A stretch of 44,158 bases of DNA from Pseudomonadota bacterium (lineage in GTDB: Bacteria; Pseudomonadota; Alphaproteobacteria; Rhodobacterales; Rhodobacteraceae), in NCBI GenBank assembly GCA_021813365.1, contig JAKALB010000007.1, positions 1 to 44,158 on the forward strand, given 5' to 3'. This document shows positions 26,607 to 35,040 of this stretch, one piece after another; the stretch's first letter is position 1, and every line of letters begins with the position of its first letter. The translations under genes were made by a program, and so were the position numbers. The notes beneath the pieces were generated by a model, which was not told the DNA's origin, did not search any database, and worked only from the letters and a program-made list of their open reading frames with translations.

Positions 26607-27577
26607 CGGTAGAAATTCCTCACCCAGGCGTGGCGCGGCATCCTGGCCATCAGCTCTGCGGGAAATTCGGCGCCATCGCTGTAGCGGATGTTCATGTCGA
26701 CCTCCTCGGGCGATTTCATGCCCGCGATCAGGACCGAAACGGCGTCATGGGCCAGAACATAACGCATCGCCGCCTCGGCCAGGCTGGAATAGAATGGGGC
26801 GACTTCGGCCTTCAGCGCGGCCACGCGCGCGAGCGTTTCCGCAAACCGGGTGCCGCGGAACATCTGATGGGGCTGGGATCCCTGCTCGAAGCTTTCGTAA
26901 CTGGTTTCGGTCCAATGCCCGATCAGCGACCCGGAATCGAGCGGCACCCGTGCGATGATCGCCGTGCCCCCGTCTCTGGCGGCCGGGAACAGCGCATCGC
27001 GCGGCGGCTGTTCGAACATGTTGAAGATCACCTGTTCCGAAGCCACGAGCCCCAGACGCGCCAGCGCCACGCCCTCTTGCGGCCGGTTGTCGCGCAGGGA
27101 AACGCCGATCTGGTCGATCTTGCCCTCGACCCGCAGGTCGCTCAGGGTCTCCAGCCAATCCAGCTCGCGGTGTCCGGCCGGCCCCCAGGAATGGAGCTGG
27201 AAGAGGTCGATCCGTTCGACACCAAGCCGGCGCAGCGATGCCTCGACATGTGCGCGCAGATGCCAGTCCGGAAAGCGCCCGCGCATCTGGGGTGCAGGAT
27301 CGTCGGGGTTGGGCCAGACAGTGGGCTGCGCCTTGGTCGCGACGTAGATTCCGGACCCGCGCCACTGGCGGAGCGCCTGGCCGATCACGGTTTCCGAATG
27401 CCCGGCGCCATAAAGCTCTGCCGTGTCGACGAAATTGATGCCTGAATCGAAGGCGTGCAGCAAGGTGCGGACCGATGCGGCGTCATCGACGCGCCCCCAT
27501 TGCCCGCCGATCTGCCAACCGCCAAAGCCGATTTCCGACACCTGCCAGCCGGTCCGTCCGAATGCCCGATAGCGCAT
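26603..27577 (-). CDS. Aldo/keto reductase
   Basis: A 324-aa NAD(P)H-dependent (beta/alpha)8 oxidoreductase. The catalytic tetrad is visible: Asp and Tyr in FVDTAELYGAGHSE, Lys in VATKAQP, His in LFQLHSW. The start MRYRAFGRTGWQVSEIGFGG at 27577 follows AGGGGG at good spacing; the upstream extension of the frame lacks sense. First gene of a two-gene operon with the creatininase homologue. A palindromic operator lies 60 bp upstream. Likely acts on a sugar or sugar-derived aldehyde or ketone, given the neighbouring regulon. Confidence 0.92.
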   Translation of the reverse strand: MRYRAFGRTGWQVSEIGFGGWQIGGQWGRVDDAASVRTLLHAFDSGINFVDTAELYGAGHSETVIGQALRQWRGSGIYVATKAQPTVWPNPDDPAPQMRGRFPDWHLRAHVEASLRRLGVERIDLFQLHSWGPAGHRELDWLETLSDLRVEGKIDQIGVSLRDNRPQEGVALARLGLVASEQVIFNMFEQPPRDALFPAARDGGTAIIARVPLDSGSLIGHWTETSYESFEQGSQPHQMFRGTRFAETLARVAALKAEVAPFYSSLAEAAMRYVLAHDAVSVLIAGMKSPEEVDMNIRYSDGAEFPAELMARMPRHAWVRNFYR

Positions 27578-27636
27578 GAAGCCCCCTGCCCTGCCGCGGG
27601 AATAGGGGCATCCTGCCACGGCGCAAAGCAGCGGAC

Positions 27637-27652
27637 TGATTGAATTCGATCA
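27637..27652. promoter_or_regulatory. Putative operator copy 1 for the LacI-family regulator
   Basis: TGATTGAATTCGATCA, an even-length palindrome with one mismatch, in front of the aldo/keto reductase operon. It overlaps the stop codon of the regulator gene. It differs at only two positions from the site at 28725-28740. Confidence 0.7.
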
Positions 27653-28690
27653 GCCCGGGACCGAGTCGGGCAGGTTCTGCGGGCTGTAAAGCACGATGGG
27701 CACCGTAGAGACATAGGGCGGCGCCAGATCCGTCACACCTTCAAAGCCGAAATGGCTGAGCAGCACTTCCAGGGCAAACTGCGCCTGCAACTCGGGGCTT
27801 TGGTCGATCGTCAGGGTCATCAGCCCTTCGCGCAGACTGGCGTGCGTGAAAGGTGTCAGTTCATGGCCGATGAACAGAGGGCGCCGGGCAAGGATTTCCG
27901 CCCTGATCGCCCCCACCACGCCGCGGTTGCCCGCGCCGACATTGTAGATGCCCACGGTTTCCGGATGGCGGCGGAACGCCTCTTTCAGGCGCGCTTCGGA
28001 ACGGATCGCATCGTCGCCGCCCTCGACCACCTCGACGATCTCGAGACGCCCGGAGCCGGCCAACTGGTCCCTGAGCCCATGCAGCCTCTCGGCATGCGAC
28101 TGGAATCCCAGATGATTGCACAGGACGATGACCGATCCGGGCGGTGCCATCAGATCCAGGAAATAGCCCGCCGAGCGGCCCGCCTTGTAATGGTCGGTCC
28201 CCGCATAGGCCAGTCGCGCCGATCCGGGCAGGTCCGAGATCATCGTGACAACCGGACGCCCCCGCGCCGCAAGCTCGGCGATGGCGGCGCGGATCAGGGG
28301 ATGGTCCTGGGCATAGACGATCGCGGCGTCATAGCCGCCTCGCTCCAGCGCAGCGACGATGGTTGCGGGTTCTTCGTCCTCCAGCACGGTCCGATGGATC
28401 GCGATGGAATGGTTCATCCGCTGGGCAAGGCGGCGGAATTCGAACCCCATGCGCCGGATCAGCGGCAGTTCCGGCCGCGCCAGGATCACGTTCAGTCGGA
28501 CGATGCTGTGATGCGACGAGGGGAGGATCCGCTTCAGGCCCAGGGTCCGCGCGGCATCGAGCACCCGTTTGCGGACTTCGTCGCTGACGTTGCCGCGTTC
28601 GTGGATCACCCGGTCCACCGTGGCGGTGCCAACACCCGCCAGGGCAGCGACATCAAAAAGTGTAACCCGGGTGGATGATTTTCGTTCCAT
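27650..28690 (-). CDS. LacI-family transcriptional regulator
   Basis: A 346-aa regulator: N-terminal LacI helix-turn-helix (VTLFDVAALAGVGTATVDRV, then the hinge) and a periplasmic-binding-protein-like effector domain, so it probably binds a sugar or polyol. The start at 28690 gives MERKSSTRVTLFDV; an ATG at 28717 is possible. It lies between the reductase-creatininase operon and the divergent desaturase and ABC transporter genes. Near-identical palindromes lie on both sides, one over its own promoter (minus-strand TTGACA at 28759-28764), indicating autoregulation and control of both sides. Confidence 0.93.
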   Translation of the reverse strand: MERKSSTRVTLFDVAALAGVGTATVDRVIHERGNVSDEVRKRVLDAARTLGLKRILPSSHHSIVRLNVILARPELPLIRRMGFEFRRLAQRMNHSIAIHRTVLEDEEPATIVAALERGGYDAAIVYAQDHPLIRAAIAELAARGRPVVTMISDLPGSARLAYAGTDHYKAGRSAGYFLDLMAPPGSVIVLCNHLGFQSHAERLHGLRDQLAGSGRLEIVEVVEGGDDAIRSEARLKEAFRRHPETVGIYNVGAGNRGVVGAIRAEILARRPLFIGHELTPFTHASLREGLMTLTIDQSPELQAQFALEVLLSHFGFEGVTDLAPPYVSTVPIVLYSPQNLPDSVPG

Positions 28691-28724
28691 CCTTTCAATG
28701 CCTTGCGTATCGCCCATCTGTCGC

Positions 28725-28740
28725 TGATTGAAATCAATCA
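28725..28740. promoter_or_regulatory. Putative operator copy 2 for the LacI-family regulator
   Basis: TGATTGAAATCAATCA, a perfect 7-bp inverted repeat around AA. It covers the probable -10 region of the regulator's own promoter, whose perfect TTGACA -35 box is on the minus strand at 28759-28764. It sits 7 bp upstream of a possible plus-strand promoter, TTGCGA at 28748-28753 and TATGAC at 28772-28777 with an 18-bp spacer. Confidence 0.75.
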
Positions 28741-28952
28741 ATGTGCCTTGCGACAATTTGTCAAGCTTCGGTATGACTCTGCGCCAGAAAGGTGCCCCCG
28801 GAACAGGGGGGGACCGGAATCTCGGAAACCGGCGCGCGCAGCGTCCAGACACATCGAACGACGTCCTTTGACGCAGGCGACCCCCGGGCTGGAGACAGTG
28901 CCGGCCGGGCTGATCCGTGCCCGGTGCGGCAAGGACAAATGGCGGAAACGAA

Positions 28953-29957
28953 ATGGACGATCTGAAATTCGGCACACGCAACAAGCGGGGGGATTATGTC
29001 CCCAACGCCCGGCTGGAAAGCGCGCCGCTGTTTGTCTGGCCGCCGCGCCCGGCCAGGCTGCTGGCATGGCTGCCGCATTACTTCCTGCCCTGGAACGCGC
29101 TGTTTTTCGCCTTCGGGGCATTGATCTGGTTCCATGCGACCCCGGCAAGACAGACCCTGGCCAGTTTCGACTGGCACTGGATCGCCTATCTGTGGCTGCG
29201 CAACAGTGCGATCATCCTCGTGCTTTATGGCCTGCTGGAATTGCGGCTGTACATCCGCCGCGCCCAGGGCAACCGGTTCAAGTTCAACGGGCTTTTCCCG
29301 GCGGACAGGAAATCCGATGTCTTCCTGTTCAAGAGCCAGAACATCGACAACTGCATTCGCACCTTCGGCACCGGCGTGCCGATCTGGACGGCCTATGAAG
29401 TGGTCATGCTGCATCTGTGGGCAATCGGCTGGGGCCCATGGACCACATTCGATGCGCACCCCTGGGCCCTGGCGATCCTTGGCCTGCTGATCCCCCTGGT
29501 GCATGAGGCGCATTTCTTCTGCATCCACTGGCTGATCCACCGGGGGCCGCTCTACCGATACATCCACTCGGTTCACCACAATTCGGTCAACCCGAGCCCG
29601 TGGTCGAGCCTGTCGATGCATCCGGTCGAGCATCTGCTCTACTGGTCGGACATCCTGATCCATCTGGTGATCCCGTCGCATCCCCTGCTGGTGCTGTATC
29701 ACCTGCAGTTGAGCGGCACGGGCGCTGTCGTGGGCCATATCGGCTTTGACCGGATCGAGGTGGGCGAGGGCGCCTTCGGCACGCAGGCCTATTCGCATTA
29801 CCTGCATCACAAATACTTCGAGGTGAACTATTCCGACGGGCTGGTCCCGTTCGACCGCTGGTTCGGCACGTTCCACGACGGATCGAAGGAGGGCGAAGCG
29901 CGCATGGAGGCCCGATTTGCAGCCAAGCGGGCGCGAATGAACAGGCCTGAAGGATGA
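28953..29957 (+). CDS. Sterol desaturase / fatty acid hydroxylase family membrane protein
   Basis: A 334-aa integral membrane di-iron oxygenase. The eight-histidine pattern is present: HEAHFFCIHWLIH, HSVHHNS and HYLHHKYFEVNY, with hydrophobic segments between residues 40 and 190. Family members hydroxylate or desaturate lipids, sterols or carotenoids with O2. The start at 28953 (MDDLKFGTRNKRGDY) is preceded by a weak purine stretch. First gene downstream of the divergent LacI-controlled promoter, ahead of a sugar ABC transporter; that pairing is unusual, and a lipid or sugar-lipid substrate is only a guess. Confidence 0.9.
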   Translation: MDDLKFGTRNKRGDYVPNARLESAPLFVWPPRPARLLAWLPHYFLPWNALFFAFGALIWFHATPARQTLASFDWHWIAYLWLRNSAIILVLYGLLELRLYIRRAQGNRFKFNGLFPADRKSDVFLFKSQNIDNCIRTFGTGVPIWTAYEVVMLHLWAIGWGPWTTFDAHPWALAILGLLIPLVHEAHFFCIHWLIHRGPLYRYIHSVHHNSVNPSPWSSLSMHPVEHLLYWSDILIHLVIPSHPLLVLYHLQLSGTGAVVGHIGFDRIEVGEGAFGTQAYSHYLHHKYFEVNYSDGLVPFDRWFGTFHDGSKEGEARMEARFAAKRARMNRPEG

Positions 29958-30029
29958 TTCCGGCAACTTCGGCGGCAGAGAGAGGAGCCGCCGTCGCTGA
30001 TGGCCAGACATGGCCGGACGACCACAAGC

Positions 30030-30053
30030 AAACCCCGTCCGTGCGGACGGTTT
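30030..30053. terminator. Hairpin upstream of the binding-protein gene
   Basis: CCGTCC-GTGC-GGACGG, flanked by AAA on the left and TTT on the right. It could end the desaturase transcript or shape the leader of the binding-protein mRNA; the ribosome-binding site GGGAGGAG follows it. Confidence 0.4.
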
Positions 30054-30071
30054 CAGGGAGGAGAAGACCCA

Positions 30072-31052
30072 ATGACGATCAAGCAGACTCTGTTGCGCCT
30101 GGTGGTGAGCACCACCGCGCTGGCCTTTGGCGCCACGATGGCCCTGGCCGAGGGAAAGACCGTCGCCGTGATCGGCGGCAAGGCCGACGATCCGTTCTTT
30201 GCCAAGGTCAAGAAGGGCATCGACGACGCCACGCTGGTCGTGCAGGCGCATGGTGGCACGGTCAACTACCTGATGTTGCAGAACTATGACAACATCGGCG
30301 GCGACGCGGCCAACCTGGTGCGCACGGCCATTTCGCAGGGCGCCTCGGTCATCGCGGTGCCGAACTGGGTGCCGGATGCGCAAGACGAGGCGATCAAGGC
30401 CGCCCAGGCCGCGGGCATCCCCGTGATCCTTTACAACTCGGGCGGTGGCGACAAGGCCAGGGAACTGGGGGCCATCAACTACATCGGCAACGAGGAATAT
30501 ACCGCCGGCCTGGCCGCCGGGGCGTATTTTGCGACGCATGGCATGACCAACGTGATCTGCGTGAACACCGTTCCAGGCGCGCAGAATCTGGAAGACCGCT
30601 GCAAGGGCGTGGCGGATGGCGCGGCCAAGAATGGCGGCGCTTCCAACCAGTTGCCGCTGCCTGCCTCGGCGTTCGGAGACCCGACGGCCGTGGCCGAGGC
30701 GATCAAGGCAACCCTGCTGAAGGACACATCGATCAACGGCGCGATCACGATTTCGGCCGGGGACGCCAACTCTGCGGCCACCGGCATCGAGCAGGCCGGA
30801 CTGACCGGCAAGGTCGCCCTGGCCTCGTTTGACATGGATGGCGCGGGTCTGGACCGGATCAAGGCGGGCACCCAGCTGTTCGCCGTCGACCAGCAGCCCT
30901 GGCTGCAGGGCTTCCTCGCCGTGACCATGGCCGATGCCTATGTGAACTACGGCCTGGCGATTGCTTCGGCCCCGGTGCTGACCGGCCCGGGCATCGTGGA
31001 CAGCGCCAATATCGACGCCACGCTGGCGGGTGCTGGCGCCGGCTACCGCTGA
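30072..31052 (+). CDS. Sugar ABC transporter periplasmic substrate-binding protein
   Basis: A 326-aa type-1 (ribose/galactose class) binding protein. The signal peptide covers about residues 1-26 (cleavage after MALA-E), then the fold begins with KTVAVIGGKADDPFFAKVKKG. Contact regions such as AISQGASVIAVPNWVPDAQ and SFDMDGAGLDRIKAG are in the expected places. It hands substrate to the downstream permease. The ATG at 30072 follows GGAGGAG. The substrate is probably a monosaccharide or polyol; the LacI regulator nearby fits. Confidence 0.93.
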   Translation: MTIKQTLLRLVVSTTALAFGATMALAEGKTVAVIGGKADDPFFAKVKKGIDDATLVVQAHGGTVNYLMLQNYDNIGGDAANLVRTAISQGASVIAVPNWVPDAQDEAIKAAQAAGIPVILYNSGGGDKARELGAINYIGNEEYTAGLAAGAYFATHGMTNVICVNTVPGAQNLEDRCKGVADGAAKNGGASNQLPLPASAFGDPTAVAEAIKATLLKDTSINGAITISAGDANSAATGIEQAGLTGKVALASFDMDGAGLDRIKAGTQLFAVDQQPWLQGFLAVTMADAYVNYGLAIASAPVLTGPGIVDSANIDATLAGAGAGYR

Positions 31053-31080
31053 TCCTGCCGAAACCATCGGCCCGGATCCT

Positions 31081-31112
31081 CCGGCCCGGGGCCTGATCGC
31101 GCCCCGGGCCGG
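31081..31112 (+). terminator. Strong hairpin between binding-protein and permease genes
   Basis: Perfect 12-bp GC stem (CCGGCCCGGGGC and its complement) with an 8-nt loop, 29 bp after the binding-protein stop. With no T-tract, it more likely stabilises the 3' end of the abundant binding-protein mRNA or partly attenuates the permease genes. Confidence 0.65.
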
Positions 31113-31185
31113 AAACCCCGAAGCTCGGCAAGAAGCGTGCGATGTGCCAGGATATGCCGACGAAGATGCGCAATCGGAGACATGG

Positions 31186-32202
31186 ATGACCGACCCCACC
31201 CCACGCATGTCGCTTGGCGTCGTGCTGCGCCGACCGGAAACCGGATCCTTTCTGGGTCTGGCGACGGTCTTTGTCTTTTTCTGGATCTTCGGTGGGGCGA
31301 ATTTTGCCTCGCCAAACGGAGCGGCAAGCTGGCTCAACGTCGCCGCATCGCTGGGCATCATTGCGATTCCGATCGGGTTGCTGATGATCGCGGGCGAGCT
31401 CGACATCTCGATCGGCTCGATGGTTCCGGCCGGGTCGATGACCTGCGCCATCCTTTCGGGCCATTTCGGACTGCCCATCGCCGTGGGGATCGGCGCGGCG
31501 CTGGCGCTCGGGGCCGTGGTGGGGCTCGTCAACGGCCTTCTGGTGGTCAAGACCGCGGTTCCGTCCTTCATCGTGACCCTGGGCACTCTCTTTGCCGTTG
31601 CGGGCCTGCTTCTGGGCCTGGCGGTGATCATCACCGGCACCACCAGCGTGAAGCTTCAGGCCGGGCCGGAGGCGAAGTTCCTGCTGGGGCATTTCATCGG
31701 CGGGGTGTTTCAGGTGACCATCTTCTGGTGGATCGCGGCCGCCGCCTTCTGGGGCTTCGTCCTGCATTATTCGAAATATGGCAACTGGATCCTCGCCATG
31801 GGGGGCGACAAGGTTTCGGCGCGCAACGCCGGCATCCCGACCGACCGGGTGACGATCCTGCTGTTCATGTGTTCGGGGATGAGCGCGGCCTTCGTCGGCC
31901 TGAGCCAGGCGATCCTTTACAATTCGGCGCAGGTTTCGGCCGGCCAGTCCTACATCTTCAATGCCATCATCTCGGTCGTGGTTGGCGGTGTGCTGCTGAC
32001 GGGCGGCTATGGGTCGATCTTCGGCATCGTCCTCGGCACGCTCACGTTCGCCATCGTCAACCAGGGCATCTACTACACCGGTTTTGACGCCAACTGGGCC
32101 AGCCTGATCATCGGGATCCTGTTGCTGGTCGCCGTTCTGATGAACAATACCTTCCGCAAGGCGGCGCTGTCCTATGCGCCCAGGAAAGGAGCCCGGACAT
32201 GA
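31186..32202 (+). CDS. Sugar ABC transporter permease (RbsC/FrcC type)
   Basis: A 338-aa membrane permease with about ten hydrophobic segments of the BPD_transp_2 family. It shows the family blocks LLMIAGELDISIGSMVPAGS, VNGLLVVKTAVPSFIVTLGT and AMGGDKVSARNAGIPTDRV. It works with the upstream binding protein and the downstream ATPase. The start at 31186 is the ATG closest to the conserved region; the upstream frame overlaps the end of the binding-protein gene and the hairpin. Its stop overlaps the ATPase start (ATGA at 32199-32202). Confidence 0.93.
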   Translation: MTDPTPRMSLGVVLRRPETGSFLGLATVFVFFWIFGGANFASPNGAASWLNVAASLGIIAIPIGLLMIAGELDISIGSMVPAGSMTCAILSGHFGLPIAVGIGAALALGAVVGLVNGLLVVKTAVPSFIVTLGTLFAVAGLLLGLAVIITGTTSVKLQAGPEAKFLLGHFIGGVFQVTIFWWIAAAAFWGFVLHYSKYGNWILAMGGDKVSARNAGIPTDRVTILLFMCSGMSAAFVGLSQAILYNSAQVSAGQSYIFNAIISVVVGGVLLTGGYGSIFGIVLGTLTFAIVNQGIYYTGFDANWASLIIGILLLVAVLMNNTFRKAALSYAPRKGART

Positions 32203-33014
32203 GTGCTCCCATCGTTTCGCTCAGGGGCATCGCCAAGAGCTTTGGTCCCATTGACGTGCTGCATGACATCAATCTGGAGATTCGCGCCGGCGAGGTGCTG
32301 TGCCTGCTCGGTGACAATGGTGCCGGCAAGTCGACGCTGATCAAGCTGCTGTCCGGGGTGCATCAGCCCACATCCGGCGAAATTCTGATGGATGGCCAGC
32401 CGATCCGTTTCGGCACGCCGCGCGAGGCCGCCGAGCTTGGCATCGCCACCGTGCATCAGTTTGGCGGCACCTTTCCGCTGATGAGCATCGGCCGCAGCTT
32501 CTTTGTCGGCGTCGAGCCGACGAAAGGCTGGGGGCCTTTCAGGATCTTCGATCGCAAGACCGCGAACGCCGTTGCGGTGAAGGCCCTGCAAGGTTTCGGC
32601 ATCACTCGCATCACCGATGGCGACCGGCTGGTGGGGGGGCTTTCCGGCGGGGAACGGCAATCGCTGGCCATCGCCCGGGCGGTGCATTTCGGCGCGCGCG
32701 TGCTGATCCTTGACGAGCCGACCGCGGCGCTTGGCGTGAAGCAGGCTGCCCATGTGCTGCGCATCGTCAACGAGGCCAAGCGGCGTGGCCTGGCGGTGGT
32801 GTTCATCACCCATCAGGTCATGCATGCCATGGCGGTGGGCGACCATTTCGCCGTGCTGATCCGAGGCGCCGTCGCAGCCGATTTCCGCAAGGGCGAAAAG
32901 TCGCGCGAGGAAATCACCGACCTCATGGCGGGCGGCGAAACCATGGCCTCGCTGGAGTCCTCGGTCGAGGGCGAGATGGCGGCGCATGCCGGCCAGGCAC
33001 GTCAGGTGATCTGA
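32199..33014 (+). CDS. Sugar ABC transporter ATP-binding protein, single-domain
   Basis: A 271-aa ATPase: Walker A GDNGAGKST, signature LSGGERQSLAIARA, Walker B VLILDEPTAALG, H-loop FITHQ. It has one nucleotide-binding domain, unlike the 500-aa tandem RbsA, as in the FrcA-like group, so it should act as a homodimer. It is translationally coupled to the permease. The C-terminal 30 residues are acidic and poorly conserved. Last gene of the operon, followed by two hairpins. Confidence 0.93.
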   Translation: MSAPIVSLRGIAKSFGPIDVLHDINLEIRAGEVLCLLGDNGAGKSTLIKLLSGVHQPTSGEILMDGQPIRFGTPREAAELGIATVHQFGGTFPLMSIGRSFFVGVEPTKGWGPFRIFDRKTANAVAVKALQGFGITRITDGDRLVGGLSGGERQSLAIARAVHFGARVLILDEPTAALGVKQAAHVLRIVNEAKRRGLAVVFITHQVMHAMAVGDHFAVLIRGAVAADFRKGEKSREEITDLMAGGETMASLESSVEGEMAAHAGQARQVI

Positions 33015-33024
33015 TCCGGCAGGT

Positions 33025-33049
33025 GGCGGCCGCCGGCTCCCCGGCCGCC
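33025..33049. terminator. Hairpin after the ABC transporter operon
   Basis: GGCGGCC and GGCCGCC pair around an 11-nt loop, 10 bp after the ATPase stop. Confidence 0.4.
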
Positions 33050-33093
33050 CCGAAGTGTCCGTCGCGCCTCTCCACCGCGCGGACAAACCCGCA

Positions 33094-33123
33094 GACCCGG
33101 GCCGTGCTTCGCCGGCCCGGGTC
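33094..33123. terminator. Second hairpin in the convergent gap
   Basis: GACCCGGGCC and GGCCCGGGTC form a perfect 10-bp stem with a 10-nt loop, 93 bp from the SCO stop. It would serve either direction. No T-tract. Confidence 0.5.
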
Positions 33124-33216
33124 GACCGGAACCGACCGGCGCCCGCCGCAAATCCCGCGCCGAGACCAGAGCCGGCCGGCCCTGCGCAGCCAATGCGTGG
33201 CAGCCGGTTTCGCGCG

Positions 33217-33894
33217 TCAGAGCCAGTTCCAGACCCGGTCCCAGAACCCTGGCTGGGGCTTGTCATGGTCATTGGTCAGCGCGTTGACGAACATCAGCAT
33301 GTTGACCGACTGAAACTCCAGCCCGTGGAAATTGCCCTGCCAGCGCCCGAACTTGCCGATGACATGGGTGACGACGCCATGCGTGATGGTGCCGTCGCTT
33401 TCCACGGTGAACTTGTGGCCGAATGCCTGGGCCAGCCTGCGCGTGGCATCTTCGGGCTGGCCGGGCGCCACCGTCAGGAATTCCCAGTTCACCGGGTCGA
33501 GCCCGTGTTGCGGCCCATAGGCTTGCAGCACTGCGGGCGTATCGCGCGCGGGATCGGTGGTGACCGAGACAAACCGCACCATGTCGATCATCGGGGTCTG
33601 ATTGATCATCGCCTGCACCTCGGCCAGCTTTTCGGCATGCAGCGGGCAGACATCGGTGCAACTGGAATAGATGAAGTGCAGGATGCTGACCTTACCCAGC
33701 CAATTGGCCGGGCGCACCAGCCTGCCGGCGGCGCCGCCGAGGGTGAAATCCGGCACCGGCCGATCCAGCGCCTGAAAAAACGGCTCCTTCGTGTAGAATT
33801 CGTCCTCGAATTCCTGAACCGAATGCGCGCGCAGCGGCCCCGCCAATGTGGCACCGATGGCGGCCAGCGCCTGGCGTCTGTTCCAACTGATCAT
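33217..33894 (-). CDS. SCO family protein (SenC/SCO1-like copper chaperone or thiol reductase)
   Basis: A 225-aa exported thioredoxin-fold protein. An N-terminal Arg-containing signal (WNRRQALAAIGATLAGPLRA) precedes the fold. The copper-binding CxxxC is SSCTDVC (C79, C83), and the distal His should be H172 or H177 in THGVVTHVIG. The family loads copper into cytochrome oxidase or manages thiols. It is the last gene of a minus-strand copper/thiol cluster, 140 bp after the TlpA-like gene. The frame runs further upstream, but the signal peptide fixes the ATG at 33894. Confidence 0.9.
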   Translation of the reverse strand: MISWNRRQALAAIGATLAGPLRAHSVQEFEDEFYTKEPFFQALDRPVPDFTLGGAAGRLVRPANWLGKVSILHFIYSSCTDVCPLHAEKLAEVQAMINQTPMIDMVRFVSVTTDPARDTPAVLQAYGPQHGLDPVNWEFLTVAPGQPEDATRRLAQAFGHKFTVESDGTITHGVVTHVIGKFGRWQGNFHGLEFQSVNMLMFVNALTNDHDKPQPGFWDRVWNWL

Positions 33895-34033
33895 CCTGAT
33901 ATCCTCTGTCCGATGCAGGCGGCGCCCCTGCCCCACCCCTGGCGACCCATCGGCCCCGGCCGGGGGCCATGTCGCCGCTGGCCGTGGCAAGGCCAGCCTG
34001 CCCCGGGCGGCTGCGGGTGGGCCGGGCGGCGGA

Positions 34034-34618
34034 TCATCTGAGATAGGCCTTCAGAAAGGTTTCGATTTCCGGGGCGTTCCAGCTTGCCGGGCCGACCAGG
34101 CGCGCCAGTTCGCGGCCATCGGCATCCAGGATCAGCGTGGTCGGCAGACCGGAAAGCCGCAGGTTGGTGAAGGCCAGCATGGTCGGGTCGACCTGAATTG
34201 CCAGGTGTCTGATCCCGATCCGGTCGAAGAACCGGCGCACCTCCGGCACGCCGCCGGTGTCGATGGACAACGCCACCACCTGAAGGTTCGCGCGGCCCAG
34301 ATCGGCCTGCAAGGCGTCCAGCGTCGGCATTTCCCGGATGCAGGGCGGACACCAGCTCGCCCAGATGTTCAGCACGATCACCTTGCCGCGAAACGCATCA
34401 AGCGTTCCGGCCCTGCCGTTCTCGGTCAGGTAACGCACTTCGGGCAGGGGTTGCGGTGTTTCGTGCCGGATGAAGCCGGGCGGACCTGCGGTGGCGGCAA
34501 CCGCCGTTGCAAGCCAGATCAGGGCCGCAGGAACCGTCAGGATCGGCCCCCACCCCCACCCCCTGCCGGGGGTGGGATCCTGGCGGGCATCGGACCTTTG
34601 CCCGGAGGCCCAGGTCAT
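34034..34618 (-). CDS. TlpA-like thiol:disulfide reductase, membrane-anchored
   Basis: A 194-aa thioredoxin-fold protein with an N-terminal hydrophobic anchor at about residues 26-45 and the active site WASWCPPC (C90, C93), typical of TlpA/ResA, which keep haem-binding or copper-binding cysteines reduced in the periplasm. The cis-Pro loop is in SGLPTTLILD. Its ATG overlaps the cytochrome c stop (ATGA at 34615-34618), so it is co-translated with a c-type cytochrome, consistent with a maturation role. Confidence 0.92.
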   Translation of the reverse strand: MTWASGQRSDARQDPTPGRGWGWGPILTVPAALIWLATAVAATAGPPGFIRHETPQPLPEVRYLTENGRAGTLDAFRGKVIVLNIWASWCPPCIREMPTLDALQADLGRANLQVVALSIDTGGVPEVRRFFDRIGIRHLAIQVDPTMLAFTNLRLSGLPTTLILDADGRELARLVGPASWNAPEIETFLKAYLR

Positions 34619-35040
34619 GGCTGTGCGGCCGCGTCGGCCGCGGTGATCCTGGCCTGCGCGTCTCGCGCTCGCGCGGGCCAGGTGCTCTCGATATAGTCCA
34701 GCACGGCCCGGATCTCGGCATCGCTGAGCTTGCCGGCAAAGCCCGGCATGTCGCTTTCGTAGCCCTGGCCCATCACCGCTGCGACACCGAATTTGGTCAG
34801 GTTGAACAGGTCGCGGTCGGAATGGTGCCATGTGTGGCCACTCACGTCATGCGGCGGCGCGGGCATGCGGCCTGTGACCAGCCGGCGTTTCCAGTCCGGC
34901 TGGCCTTGCAGGTCGGCGCCGTGACAGGCCGCGCAGGTGCTGGCGTAGATCTGCCGACCCTGCGCAATCGTCGCCGCGCTGATCTCTTCGGCCTGGGCCG
35001 GTGCCGCCGCGAGGGCGGCGATTGCGATGAGTGCCTTCAT
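34615..35040 (-). CDS. Small periplasmic c-type cytochrome
   Basis: A 141-aa monohaem cytochrome: signal peptide MKALIAIAALAAAPAQA, haem motif CAACH at residues 36-40, and a likely Met ligand in ESDMPGFAGKLSD. It should carry electrons to or from a periplasmic partner. I prefer the ATG at 35040 to the one at 35052, because 35040 overlaps the stop of the 44-aa upstream gene as ATGA. Its own stop overlaps the TlpA-like start. Confidence 0.93.
   Translation of the reverse strand: MKALIAIAALAAAPAQAEEISAATIAQGRQIYASTCAACHGADLQGQPDWKRRLVTGRMPAPPHDVSGHTWHHSDRDLFNLTKFGVAAVMGQGYESDMPGFAGKLSDAEIRAVLDYIESTWPARARDAQARITAADAAAQP

Noticed and set aside
28761-31643. A 960-codon minus-strand open frame opposite the desaturase and ABC transporter genes
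   Set aside because: It is antisense to strong family members on the plus strand, with no motif of its own.
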